64,000 bases of DNA from Amoebidium appalachense (GCA_963693365.1 CAVNZM010000009.1:2418001-2482000), one strand, 5' to 3'. Counted from the first letter of the stretch, positions 1-12,481 are shown. The notes: a model not told the origin generated them from the sequence alone. Numbers and translations: made by a program.

Positions 1-1
1 G

Positions 2-1475
2 CACGAAGTTGTTGGGGCAGGAGTTGAATCGGTAGTGGATTTCCTTAAGCGGGACTCGGCGTGCACGGATACGGCAATGGTGAAGGCGGCACTAACAAAG
101 GTCGGCTTCTCGGAGGAAATGATGAAAGTTAAGGTGTCGGAGCTTTCCGGTGGGTGGAGAATGCGTTTGGCCATCTCGCGCACTTTGCTTCTGGATGCAG
201 ACATCCTACTACTGGACGAACCTACCAATCACTTGGACGTGCACGCCGTGCAATGGCTCGTGGAATATTTGAACGGGCTTGAGGAAACTACCGTCATGGT
301 TGTGTCCCACGACGTTCCCTTTCTGGAAAAGGTCGTTACAGATGTGATCCATTTCAAGGACAAGCAACTCACGTACGTTCCGGGTGGACTCCAGGCTTTC
401 CTGGAAAAGAATCCCCTTCCAGGAATGACACCGTCGCATTCTCCCCATGCCTCCACGCTCCGGTGCACCCGCACGTATGGACGACAACTCGAACATGGAT
501 GAGCTACCCGAATTTCGTTTCCCGGCTCCCGGGATGTTGGACGGGATTACAAGCAGCAGCCGTTCAATTATGAAACTCACACACGTGGATTTCGAGTACG
601 ACACGAAGAAAATCCGTGTTCTTCACGACGTGAACGTGAAGTTGACACTTTCCAGCAGGGTGGCCATTGTGGGCCCGAACGGCGCAGGCAAATCCACGCT
701 GATGCGTATTCTCGTCGGTGAATTGAACCCGGTTACGGAGCAGGGTGATGTTTGGAAGCACCACAACCTTCGTGTCGCATATGTAGCCCAGCACACACTT
801 TTCCATCTGGAGGAACATTTGGCCCAAACGCCCATTGAGTACTTCCAGGAGAGATTCCGGTCAGGTGCGGATGCAGAGATTCAAGGAAAGACCTCGTTGC
901 GTCTTTCGGAGGAGGAGGTTCTGAAGGGACAAACGTACGGGGAGGTGGAGTGCATCACGGGCCGGCGCATGCGCCATCGCGCACTCGAATACGAGATCAA
1001 GCGTGTGGGGATTAGGGAGAAGTTTTACCATCCGCTGGAGAAGTTGAAGACCGACCCGACGATGATGAAGCTCGTCAAAGCGTACGACGAGAAACTCGCG
1101 GCGGTGGCGGCCGGCGTTGATCTCCGCCCACTTCGTTCGAGCGAAATCAAGAAACATCTGGCGGATTTCGGCCTCAAAGATGAGTTTGTTACGGGGAAAA
1201 TTGAGCGTCTTTCGGGTGGTCAGCGCACACGTCTCGTTTTCGCCGCCGCTATGTGGCCCCGCCCTCATGTTTTGGCTCTGGACGAACCTACCAACTACTT
1301 GGACAGAGAGGCGCTGTCGGCACTCGCGGAGGCGATTCGGAGATTCAAGGGGGCAGTGGTGATGGTTACGCACAACGAAATGTTCTACAAGGACTTGTGT
1401 AATGAGTGGTGGTCAGTGCAGAACGGACACGTGACGGTGCAAAGGGATGGGCCCCCAGAGGTAGAAGAGGACTAA
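2..1475 (+). CDS. Translation elongation factor 3 (eEF3-like ABC-F ATPase), 5'-truncated by window edge
   Basis: ATP-dependent ribosome factor that promotes E-site tRNA release during elongation in eEF3-bearing lineages. The reading frame is open from base 2, so the N-terminal HEAT and four-helix regions lie upstream of the window. The first ABC module keeps its signature LSGGW, Walker B/D-loop LLLDEPTNHLD and switch histidine in VVSHD. The linker DELPEFRFPAPG matches the inter-ABC linker of yeast eEF3. The second ABC module has Walker A GPNGAGKST. Between it and signature LSGGQ lies a long insertion in the place of the eEF3 chromodomain (TGRRMRHRALEYEIKRVG onward), followed by LALDEPTNYLD. 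The protein ends ..PEVEED shortly after the second ABC and lacks the long Lys-rich tail of fungal eEF3. A frame change is needed between about 426 and 502. Family assignment is strong; the alternative is an eEF3-like/New1-type paralogue. Confidence 0.9.
426..502 (+). other. Frame break inside the eEF3-like gene
   Basis: The upstream frame carries ABC1 and runs on to a stop at about 500-502. The downstream frame carries the linker and ABC2 and is closed above 429 by TGA at 426-428. Both frames match eEF3, so the shift must fall between these points, within a poorly conserved linker. No convincing GT-AG mini-intron bridges it. A sequencing indel, a true frameshift mutation or translational frameshifting all remain possible. 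Confidence 0.7.
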
Positions 1476-1535
1476 GGGGTGGGTTTGTGCCTTTCTTTTC
1501 TTTCTTTCCTTCTTTTTTTTTTTTTTTTTTTTGAA

Positions 1536-1572
<37 letters not shown>

Positions 1573-2895
1573 CAGTGGTATAGTGGGCCGGGCTGTATGC
1601 TTAGTTCGTTTTTTTGGTTTGATATTATAGGAAGACTTCTAGTGTTTGTATATATACATGGAGACTCGCTAGCTTATGTGTGTTGTGGTTTTCTGTTTAT
1701 TCAACTTTCAAAGACCATACCTACGGGCACCAGCAACTCGACACGTAGTATAGGGCTTTTGTAGTGAACCTACAAAAATCACACACAGACACACACGGAT
1801 TTGCTTGATAGGGGGTTTTTCTTAACCTCATCTAGCAAGCATATGCAGAAACTCTGGTGGAATTTTTCGGTTCCCCTCTGTATTATTTAGTTTGTTTTAA
1901 CCCCCACGAGAATAGCTAACATAGGCGGTGGGGTAAATACGGTATTCCAGGCTTCACGGACAGAATTCTTCAAGGGTGCCTGGTGCAGCCCGGCAAGTTT
2001 TAAAGAAATCTGTACACCGAACCGTCCAAGCTTGACCCGAAGTCCTTCCCCCCTCCCCCCTCCCCCCCCTTCTCCCCCTCACACTCGTCTCAGGTTGCCT
2101 CACCGCGCGCGCACACACACACACACTTTCACACATTTTAATTCACACGTACCTGCACTCGCATGTACCGTACACACGCATATGTACGAGTCGCCCAAAC
2201 TTTCACCAGCGATGCGCACCCGACATACGAATGAACATGCAGATACACTTCCCCACGCCACACACACATACGCTCCCCGCCACACAGATACGAACACGAA
2301 CACTGAGAGGGGAGGTGGGAGGCGGGGGGGGGGGAGGAGGTCGGGGGGAGGGGGGGAGACCCGGAGGGCGGGAGGGGGGGAAGGGTGGAGTACGTTAGAA
2401 AAGGAGACCCCACGACCATATATATTAGCAGAGGGGGAACCGTTCGTTCGCACATGTACAACTGGCTGCAATATGCAGAAACGGTTTTGCTACTGAAGGC
2501 GAAAAAAAAAAAGAGGTGGGAGGTCGAGGATCGAACACCAGTCCCCCCAAATGTGTGGGGCAGGGCCGGCCCGTGGGGGTAGGGTGGGGGTCAGAGGGGT
2601 TGTCGCCTTGTCGGTCGGGGTATTTGAGCTGGCTGCCCTCCAGCTTCATAGAGTCCTTTTTTTCTTCCCTGCAGCAATTTTGGGCACTTCTATGATAGCT
2701 GCGACTGGTGAGGCAAATGAAGGTGACTAAAATACAAGCTTGAATGTTGGTTTTTGCATTTGAAAACAACGCAGAATTTCCCTTGATCCTATTTGAACTG
2801 TCCTTTTTTTTTTTTTTTGGTTTTTTGCTCTGGATCTCTTGTATACATCTTTGTATCTCTTATAGGTCTTGGCGAGAAATAGTTTTGTCATAGCG
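1476..2895. other. Intergenic region between eEF3-like and AlkB genes
   Basis: I see no gene here. It holds a T-run joined to a G-run at about 1513-1568, C/T-rich and CA-rich blocks (2041-2290), G-rich purine blocks (2305-2395), and a further T-run at 2804-2818. The promoter of the AlkB-like gene should lie at the right end, but no TATA or Inr was convincing. Confidence 0.5.
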
Positions 2896-3043
2896 ATGGA
2901 ACCACTAAAATGGCAAAAGGTCGACCTTCCGGGTGCTGATGTGAAATATGCGCCCGGCTTCATACCTGCCAAGGACAGACGCCGCCTATATAAAGGTTGA
3001 CCCTCCCTCCCCACCTCCCTCCCTCTCTCTCTCTCTCTCTCTC

Positions 3044-3078
<35 letters not shown>

Positions 3079-4130
3079 TTCCCCCTCCCCCCCCTCCCCC
3101 CCTTCCCCCCAACACACCCACCCACCACCCACGGTCCTCCAACCCCACCCGTCACACATTTTTTTTCCAAAGAAAAGTTTGCCCGCCATGCCCCAAGATC
3201 CTTGTTTCGAGTCCCTATTCCATATATAGCATCACATTGACAGCTGTGTGACATTGTAAACTCTGCACTGCGCATGTTCTTCTTTTTAACGTTTTACAGC
3301 CTGTGGCCGTGTCTTATCAACCTTCCTCTTTGGCGTGACAAGCTCCATACTAATACCGTGCATAAATCCGTTATTCATTCGGAGGGCTTAGGGTGGGGGT
3401 GGGTAGATGGGGCGGTAATCCAAAAAAAAAAAAGGGGGGGGGGGGGGGGGGGGGGAGGGTAAAAGCATAAAGGCTGGAGCAATGCTCAGATTACGTTCAC
3501 TATTTTTTTTTTTTCTCTTTTTGGTTTATACATTTATTTTCGTTCGTCTATTTATTTACTTGTTCGTCTATTCATTATTATTCACTTTGTTTTGGTTATC
3601 TATTTATATATTTACGTATTTTTTATTTATTTTGCCTTTTTATTCTTTTTCACCCATATCTCAACAGCCTTTCGAGACACGCTGGAATGGAAGGTGCAAA
3701 ACATCGTTCTGTTTGGCCAAGTGTGCAAAATGAACAGAAAGAGCTGTTTCTATGGGTATGCTGGAAAGGTAATATTCCTTTTTCCGATTTTTTTTGTCAA
3801 ATTTTACTACACTTCATAATGCAATAACAGATGTGTGGGTGGTAACATAATGGGAGGAAGGTCTATGTTGGGCTCGATGGTGTTTTACCCCCTCGTACAT
3901 ATTGAAACCTCTAATAAAGTTGTTTGCCTTGATCCTGCCTTGCCTTTCCTTGATTCTTTCCTAATCTCATCGCCTCCTCCCCCCTCCCCCCTCCCCCCCC
4001 CCCTCCGGCCCCCCCCTCCCCCCCCCCAAAAAAAATGAGGGGAAAAAGGAAAAGCAGGGACAAGCAAATGGAGCAGGAGAGAGAGAAGTGAAAAAATGTC
4101 TGAAACGGGCGTGCGCTCATCACTCACACA

Positions 4131-4186
<56 letters not shown>

Positions 4187-4446
4187 GTGACATGCCACAG
4201 CACTACCGCTACTCTGGGCTGGACAATGATCCCCTCCCCTTCAACCCCGAACTGATCGAAGTCAAACAAATGCTCGAACACTATCTACCCTACAGGTTTT
4301 GTAACCATGAATTGTGACTTCTTTCATGCTTTCTTCCCTTTTTACCCATTTTTTCAGGGTGTTTGGGGAGTTGAGGGAGAGATGTGTGGGTGTGTGCCCA
4401 AATGGTGGTGGTGGTGGTGGTGGTGGTGGTGCGGGCGGGCGGCGGG

Positions 4447-4479
<33 letters not shown>

Positions 4480-5185
4480 GGGGGGGGTTTATGTAGTAAA
4501 GTAGTATGAGATTTTTCGAAAGGTGTTAGTGAGGGTCCTTTTTGCACACACAACTTCCACCCTTTCTCCATGTAGACACACATACATGTTCGAGAGAGAG
4601 AGGGAGGCAGTAATGGAGAGGAGGAGAGGAAGAGGGAACAGACAGTCAACCCCCCCCCCCCCCCCCCCTACACACGCACACACACACACACTCCATCCCA
4701 CCTGCCCCCCATGACAAGAACAAAAAGAACACCAAGGAAAAGAGGTACGAAGAAGAAGAAAGAAAAAAGAAGAAGAAAGAAGCCTTGCTTTCTTCATTTT
4801 TTCTAACCTTTGTCTGATGGTTTGTTTGGATTTTGGGCCCTCCTTTCTAACTAAATGCTTACCTGAACCCCCCCCCCCCCCCCCCCCCCACTCCTCGACC
4901 GTGAATATGTCGGTACTCGGGTACTGTGGATGACTTGGGCTCCGTTTGAGCATGAGTTCTGCTTATGGTGCTAATCCTTTGTGTATTTGTAGAATTTCCG
5001 ATGTGTTGTCAGTCATGAATGTCGACTTCGTACTCGCAACACATACTAAACTATTCACCCACCCACCCGCCCCCTCCTCTGCCGCCCTCTTTTCGAACCA
5101 TGTTCTCCCGTATATCCCCGTTCCCTTCCTCCTCCCCCCCTCCACCCATCCCCCCCCCCCCCCCCCCTCCACCCACCCACCCACA

Positions 5186-5251
<66 letters not shown>

Positions 5252-5840
5252 AGATTTGATGTGTGCCTGTGCAACTACTACCCCGATGGCAGCAGTAACA
5301 TAGGCTGGCATGCAGATGACGAGAGAGACCTCGTGAGGGGGGCACCAATTGCGTCCATATCTCTCGGTGCGTGGAACGTGGTTTAATAAATTAATCCTCT
5401 TGTTTCATTGGCTCACCTATGTGTGCTTACATGATAACTCGGTTTATATGTGGATATTGGAGGATGTGATTTTTTTTGTGGGGTGGGGGAGGGGGGGGAG
5501 GGGGGAGGGGGGGGGAGGCTCTGCTTGTTTTCCCGTCGTCTGATGGCTGGTTGTTGTTGTTATGGTGTACACGTATTCTCCTGCGAGTCTTTTAAGTAGG
5601 AGACAACAGTAGGGTGAGGGGATTGGGGAGAGAGTGGGGGAGAGGGGGTTTTGGGGGGGGGGAGGGGGGGGGGGCCATGATTAGGTTTGTTGTGTGTGTT
5701 AGTCGGCGTGCCCTCCGCTCGAGGGTAACAGGGTCTGTGCTGTCGATGGGTGCGGAGGGGCTGGCTGGAAGGAGGTAGTGGGGATGAGGAGTGGGGGGAA
5801 GGGGGTGGGTGTGGGGGGAGGGGGGAGGGTGTTGGGGTGT

Positions 5841-5873
<33 letters not shown>

Positions 5874-6051
5874 GGGGGGGGCAGCGGAGATTAGGCAAGT
5901 AGGGAGTAGAGTGAATATAGGTGAGAGAATTATGCGTGGGTTTAAGTATTTTGCATTTTGTTGTGGGAATAAGTGGCAGAGTCATGCACGCACGGTCACA
6001 CACATGCACGCACGCACGCACGCACACGCGCACACACACACACACACACAA

Positions 6052-6102
<51 letters not shown>

Positions 6103-6232
6103 TATACATGTGAAGACACATGACCTCAACCAACACTCCATACACCTCCCAATTCTCGCTTAAAACATCCCCCCCTCCCCCTCCCCCCCAAACGCTACCC
6201 ACAACCCACCTTCCTGCACCCCTTCCCCTGCC

Positions 6233-6273
<41 letters not shown>

Positions 6274-6547
6274 CCCCCAGCCCTCCCCACGTTCAGCATT
6301 TTCCTTTTTTTCTATGCAAATCCTTTCCTACGCAGAGAGATTAAGGGGATAAAAACAGATCTATGTACACATGCTCATCCTCACGGATCTTGAAATTTGC
6401 GCAATTCAATCCTCAACCTCCACACCAACACCACCACCTCCACCATGATACATTCGCGCACATGAACAAGCGCACGCACACACGCACATACACACACACG
6501 CACGCGCGCACGCACACACACACACATACACACACACGAATTCACCG

Positions 6548-6600
<53 letters not shown>

Positions 6601-6780
6601 AGGTGCAGAGCGTTATTTTGACCTTCGCTCCAAGCACCCAATATCTACTGGCCGTGGCCCAGCCAAAGTCATCAATCACCGAATGACTGTTCAGGATGGC
6701 TGTCTGCTGCTTATGGCCGGAGACACACAAAGTACCCCTCACCCTCCCCCCACTTCTCCCCCCCCCCCCCCCTCCCCCCC

Positions 6781-6811
<31 letters not shown>

Positions 6812-6978
6812 ACACACGGACGGACGACTTCTATCTCCCCTTCTCACCGACTGACCTTCTAGCCCCCTCCGCCCCCCTTCCCCCCCCCCCCCTTCTCCCT
6901 CCCCCCAATTTCTTTCCCCCCCCCCCCCCCCCCTTCCCCCCCCCCCCCCCCCCACCACCACGACCATCGCCACCACCA

Positions 6979-7030
<52 letters not shown>

Positions 7031-7116
7031 TTCAACCTTCTTCCCACCGATTGACCTCAGGGCAACCCTTTCCCCCCCCCCCCCCCTCCGGCTACATTTC
7101 CTTGCGCGCCCCCTTC

Positions 7117-7165
<49 letters not shown>

Positions 7166-7431
7166 CTCACCCACAACCACCACCACCACCACCCCCACCC
7201 ACCCACCCACCCACCCACCCACCCCTTCAGTAACACCCCACACACACAAGACACACACACCCTCCTCCTCCCCTTCCTGGCTGGGAAGTTTTCTGTGTTT
7301 GTGTCGAGGCAGTTGTGTGTTTTTCGCAACTTTCCCAAATTTTTGACTTGTCTTCTGGAGGAAGAAGCCTGACGTAAACTGTACATTTGCACGCGTAGGC
7401 GCGCGCACACATGCACACACGCACACGCACG

Positions 7432-7484
<53 letters not shown>

Positions 7485-7930
7485 CACACAACACACACAC
7501 GCACACACGCACACACACAGTCAACTACAAGCACGCAGTACCCATACAGAAGAAGGTACCCAACGGCCGCATCAACCTGACCTTCCGTTGCATTGACAAT
7601 AGTCGAATTTCAAGGCTACCCCAGATAAAACCACCAACCCCGGTTAAATCCGAGATAAACCCCGACCAAAACCCACCGAAACCGACCGAAAACGCACATG
7701 ACGATCCTGAAAAAGCAAAACATTCGGTTTCTTTACGAGAGAAATTACACGAAAGACCAGAAAAAGCCGGGGATTTTGAGGATGTGCCGAAAGGTTTGCG
7801 GGGTGCTGATGCAAAAAAAAGGCCAGCAGAAGGTTTAGGTAGACCTCAGGGGGGACCCGAGGGGAAGGATGGGGGCTCCAAAGGCACAAAGCGAATGCGG
7901 CAGACTACCATTGCTCAGTGCCTGTATTAG
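2896..7930 (+). CDS. AlkB-family 2-oxoglutarate/Fe(II) dioxygenase (ALKBH2/3-like), 6 exons, 315 aa
   Basis: Predicted oxidative demethylase of alkylated nucleic acid bases. Exons: 2896-2995, 3668-3768, 4201-4295, 5254-5366, 6603-6731, 7521-7930; phases agree at every GT-AG junction. The order of AlkB signatures is intact: YAPGFI near the N-terminus, LFGQVCKMNRKSCFYG (the FGK..PRK..YGD region), YRYSG, CNYYPDG, then the iron ligands H118-x-D120 in GWHADDE, SLGAERYFDLR, second ligand His184 in YKHAVP, and the 2OG-binding arginines R196/R202 in GRINLTFR. After the catalytic core comes a Lys/Pro-rich tail of about 110 residues ending KRMRQTTIAQCLY, which loosely resembles a PCNA-binding PIP box. 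Length fits ALKBH2/3 plus tail. Substrate (DNA or RNA) cannot be told from sequence. The 3' end is tandemly duplicated past the stop codon. Confidence 0.9.
2996..3667 (+). repeat. AlkB-like intron 1: (CT)n, C-run and G-run
   Basis: Directly after the donor come CCTCCC blocks, a (CT)n stretch (about 3025-3046) and a C-run to about 3075. An A-run/G-run pair lies at 3421-3457. The 3' part is T-rich and leads to the acceptor at 3666-3667. Confidence 0.7.
4296..5253 (+). repeat. AlkB-like intron 3: (TGG)n, G-run, C-runs and acceptor-adjacent (CA)n
   Basis: Contains a (TGG)n tract near 4404-4430, a G-run at about 4451-4490, C-runs at 4651-4669 and 4869-4890, and a (CA)n array from about 5180 that ends in the acceptor CAG at 5251-5253. 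Confidence 0.75.
5367..6602 (+). repeat. AlkB-like intron 4: G-rich block, C-run and (CA)n arrays
   Basis: G-rich sequence covers 5480-5880. (CA)n lies at about 5998-6103, a C-run at 6234-6271, and a second CA/CG-alternating array at 6466-6602 that itself forms the acceptor. Confidence 0.75.
6732..7520 (+). repeat. AlkB-like intron 5: dense C-runs and acceptor (CA)n
   Basis: The donor GTACCCC runs at once into C-rich sequence. C-runs lie at 6760-6797, about 6880-6952 and 7118-7164 (47 C), with (CA)n at 6979-7026 and 7430-7520. The last array ends in the acceptor AG at 7519-7520. Confidence 0.8.
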
Positions 7931-7974
7931 CAAAGCGAATGCGGCAGACTACCATTGCTCAGTGCCTGTATTAG
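7887..7974 (+). repeat. Two tandem 44-bp copies spanning the AlkB-like stop codon
   Basis: Copy 1 (7887-7930) is the last coding stretch including TAG. Copy 2 (7931-7974) follows directly in the 3' UTR. They look identical by eye. The unit begins CAAAGCGAATGCGG and ends CCTGTATTAG. The 44-bp length is not a multiple of three, so read-through would not repeat the peptide. Confidence 0.95.
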
Positions 7975-8782
7975 GTAGTGGTGTGCAGTCTCTCAAGAGG
8001 GATTTTCGAATAAGGACGACCGAAATGAATGCAGCTTCGCCCGCCTTTGCAGACCCCCCCCCCCCCCCCCTTTTCCCCGATACACGCACACACACACACA
8101 CATGAATGTTCTCCCGTGAGCCCACGAGTACGAGGTTGGCCCACAAGACAAACCCTTGTTTTGAAAATTGCATCTCGCATGTGTACACCTACAGGGAAGA
8201 AGTGTGAGAGCGAGTGTGTGTGTGTGTTTGTGGCACCGGGGGGGGGGGGGGGGGGGGGGGGAGGGGGGGGGGGGTTGTAACTAGACGAATGAATGTAACA
8301 ATGCCAGTGTGATGGTTATGAGTGAGTAAATGTACAGTATGGTTTCTGGGAAAGGCAAACAAACGGAAATATTGCTTACTCCTGCTCGGTGTATCATAAA
8401 TTTTGACGCGGGGCTTGTCTGGTTATACTGCCCCTTCTATTGGTTGAATTTTAAAAAAAAAAATGTTATACAGAACTCATTTTGTGTCCAGTCGTCGGAA
8501 TGTGGAACAGCCTGCACCATAATAGCCAATAAATATGCATGGGCCAGGTGCATCAAGCATTAGTTCGTGGGCTGTGCCTATTTCCAATTCAAATGTGTGT
8601 CCTCTATAGCACAACACATCAGAATTCTAGCTTGCAATGCGGGGTAATCCCCCCCCCCCCCCCCCCAAAAAAAAAAAAAAAAAAAGAAAAAGAAAAAGAA
8701 AAAGAAAAGAAACGAAAAAGGCGCCTTCTCGAGCTCCCAGCGTTTAACATATACAGAAAAGGGAATAACCGTGTGTGTGTGT

Positions 8783-8815
<33 letters not shown>

Positions 8816-9984
8816 TGTGTGTGTGTGTGTGTGTGTGTGTGTGTCTGTGTGTCTGTGTGCGTTATTTTTTTTTTTTTTTTTTTTTTGGGGGGGGGGGGGG
8901 GGGTAATAAGATTTCAACGGTTTCTAGCTATGTACGTGGGGGGTTTAGCTATGGGAGCTGAAGGTCTGCATGGGACTGGTACTGTTCATGGCACATGGGC
9001 AGGCCCAGAGTTACCAGTGCTCTCCGCATGGTTGGCAGCAAATCAAACTCAGCACTGCTGCGCGCTGTAAACGGCACGTGTGCATGCACGTCAAACCGTA
9101 TCGTGTCACGGCAATAATATCTACTTCTAACTTTTCGAGGCTCGCAAAGCTATGATATAACCCAGCATGTGGAGATGTATTTGTGGATTGCACAAACAAT
9201 ATGCTAAGGATTATATATTTATGAACATATACATGAATGTACATAAAGGTGGCCATTAATGTTGTTGTCACCGAACGTGTATCATTTCAAACTTTGCTTT
9301 TTTTACACTCCCGTCAGATATATACACAATGTCACCTGCACACTGTGTCACTGGACATCAGTGTGTGTCGTATCTCGTTGGTGTTCGTTTTCACGACTCG
9401 ATGAAACAACAATTAGTAAATCATTATACTCACAAATTCTATTGAAGAAAGAGGCAATGCACATTCCGGCGTTTTATAGTGCATGATTTTGGGATTTCTT
9501 TTTATTATCAAGTCCACTACACGTAGGGCAATGCACACACGATAACTCTTATCATGCTGACTGACTGAGTGTCAGTCATCACCCTGTGAATTTACCCAAA
9601 CCTTGTGCACTTGCATCATCAACAGACGAAAGACTTAGTGTAAAAGTACAAAAGGGGCTGTTTGCCCATCAGCAGACCACAATGCACTTGTCATGAGATT
9701 GCATTCAATGTTCCCGGATACCAAAACCTCACGGATACCTGACACTTTCACTATCGTACCTCCTTCCTCTTTTGGCTTTTCACGTTTGTACATCCACAAA
9801 CTAGAAAAATATCCACACAAACGTTAGCCACAAAACCGTGCTTTCTGTATCTTTTTCTCCTCTTTGACTGTTTTTTGCCCGACCCGTCTCTCACCCTTTC
9901 CTAAAGCCCACCGGCCTCCCCTGGACTTTCGGCCTTCATAAAAACACTCCTAACCTGCTTTTGTTTCATTTTCCCACCGACACA
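7931..9984. other. AlkB-like 3' UTR and GAD upstream region
   Basis: No further gene seen. Holds a C-run at 8056-8071, a G-run at about 8239-8272, the composite C-run/A-run at 8650-8685, (GT)n with G-run at 8771-8844, and a T-run/G-run at 8865-8903. An AATAAA at 8528-8533 could end the AlkB-like transcript. 8905-9984 is ordinary mixed sequence and should hold the GAD promoter. Confidence 0.5.
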
Positions 9985-10410
9985 ATGTCTTCCGATGTCT
10001 CCACCCCCTCCGGTTCCCCCCCGACCGCCGCCCTCCCCATTTACGCAAACATCGCCATGTCCACACGCGCCCCCTCCGAATCCCTCCCCACCCACGGACT
10101 TCCCCCACGTGTGGCACACCAACTTATAAAAGATGAACTAAATTTGGACGGCAACCCACGCACAAACCTGGCCTCATACGTCACTACATGGATGGAACCG
10201 GAGGCGGAGGATTTGATGAGGCATGCGGCCAGGAAGAATTTCATCGACCTGGATCAGGTGATGAATCCCCCATTGCAGCCTATGGATCGCGTAATGGAAC
10301 CCCCCAGTGTTGAGTGTTGTAAATCAACCTCTGCTGTTATCTTGCACTCTTGATCGAATGGTGAGGGTTTTTTCCCCTTGGCCTTTTCTTTTCTTCTTCT
10401 TTTTTTTTTT

Positions 10411-10460
<50 letters not shown>

Positions 10461-10600
10461 TTTCTTGTTACGGTTGCAGAATTTCAATGTTACCCCATTC
10501 TTGGGTTGGTTCAGACGCTTTCAAATCACCCCTATGCCTCTTGACCTTCGTTGCCCCACTTGCTACACTACTTCTCTGGTTTGCCTGTACTTACTTACTC

Positions 10601-10631
<31 letters not shown>

Positions 10632-10684
10632 AAACGGCCCTGTCGCCCGTGCGCCTTCCCGTTCCCTTTCACCTCCCACTCCAC

Positions 10685-10715
<31 letters not shown>

Positions 10716-10804
10716 CCCCAAGAGCCATGACATGGAGAAGCGCTGTGTGACCATGCTGGCCCGCCTGCTGCATGCCCCCCTCAACGACGGAGACGAGGTA
10801 CTAG

Positions 10805-10887
<83 letters not shown>

Positions 10888-12022
10888 AAAAAAAAAAAAG
10901 GGAAGAGAAAAGAACAGAAAACCAGAGGGACGATAAGAAAAAAGAGCAAACGGAAAAAAAGGACTTGCTTCCTGCAAAAGGCAAAAGATTCCACACACGC
11001 ACACATCCCCCACCTGGACCACGAAGAAAACAAAAAAAAAAAAAAAAAAAAAAAAAAAGAGTACGGTGTGTGGAGGGGGGGGGAGGGGGGGGGGGGGGGG
11101 AGGGTCTTCTTTTTTTTGTGCTCTCTTCAAAACAGCTCTCTTACCTTTTACACCCTTTCCCCTTCCTTGATGATTTTCATATACTTCGATCACGCAGAAA
11201 TCTATTATAAAGTCACCCCTGTCAATCAATCAATCATCATTGCAGGTTCCATATTCTATCTTTAGCTCGCCGTTCTCTTTTTAGGGTGTGGGCCTAGCCA
11301 CTGTTGGATCCACCGAGGCCATTCTCCTAGCGGGCCTAGCCATGAAGTTTCTTTGGAGACAGCACATGGCCACCAAGGGCCTACCAGCAACCAACCCAAA
11401 CATTTTACTTGCTTCAAACGTGCACGTGGCTTGGCACAAAATGTGCAAGTATGCCCCCCCCCCCCCCCCCCCCCCCCCAACCCCTTCCCATCCCCTCAAC
11501 CCCCTGCCACCGCCCTGTTACCGTGTGACCTTACCTATCTAACACCACCGAACACACTCCCGATCCTTCATTATTTTCTCCCAAGCCTTTTCCCCTATAC
11601 CCCCATTAAACCCCCCCCCCCCTCCCTCCCCCCCCCCCCCCCCTTCTTTGCCCCCTTTTACCACCTTCTTTGCCCCACTTTACCCCTCCCTCTAAGCCCC
11701 TTTTACTTTACCTTTACCCCCTACAGGCTCAACTCGCTCCTGTCTTCCTCCTTCGTTTCTCTCTTTTTTCCCCCGTGTGTTGACATGTGCTCACCTTGTT
11801 CTATTCTTCGTCGTCAACGACAAGCCTCTCCCATCTCCCCCCCCCCCCCCCCCCCCCCCTCTTTCTCCCAACACACACTCTGAATCGTTCCTCCCCCCAC
11901 CTCCCAGCCCCGCCCCGTCCCCCCCCCCTCCCCCCCGCCCCTTCCCCCCGCCCCGACCCGCCCCAAACACCCGACCCTTGCCCACCCTCACTCCGGCTCC
12001 TCTCACATGATCATTAACAATT

Positions 12023-12080
<58 letters not shown>

Positions 12081-12152
12081 AAAAAAAGAAAAAAAAAAAA
12101 AAGAGTACATGTACTCCCCTCTTACTTAATCACTAACAACTAGCTCTCCCCA

Positions 12153-12202
<50 letters not shown>

Positions 12203-12445
12203 AAAAAAAAAACAATAAAAAAAACAAAAAAAACAAACAAAACAAAATCAACATAAATTCTCCTGCAGGTATTTTGACATTGAAGAGCGCAGTGTTCACG
12301 TTGACCACACCACCCTCGGCATCGATCCAGCCACCGTTGCAGCTGTGTGCGACCAAAACACCATCGGAGTGAATGTGACCCTGGGCACAACATACAACGG
12401 ATACTTCGAGGATGTCAAGGCTGTGCATGATGTCGTGGAGGTACG

Positions 12446-12481
<36 letters not shown>

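Noticed and set aside
2515-2570. Another tRNA-like GTTCGATCC on the minus strand
   Set aside because: No cloverleaf could be drawn around it.
12441-12480. TTAACCC lead-ins taken as telomere-like repeats
   Set aside because: The motif occurs once per C-run and is not tandemly repeated, so it is not telomeric.
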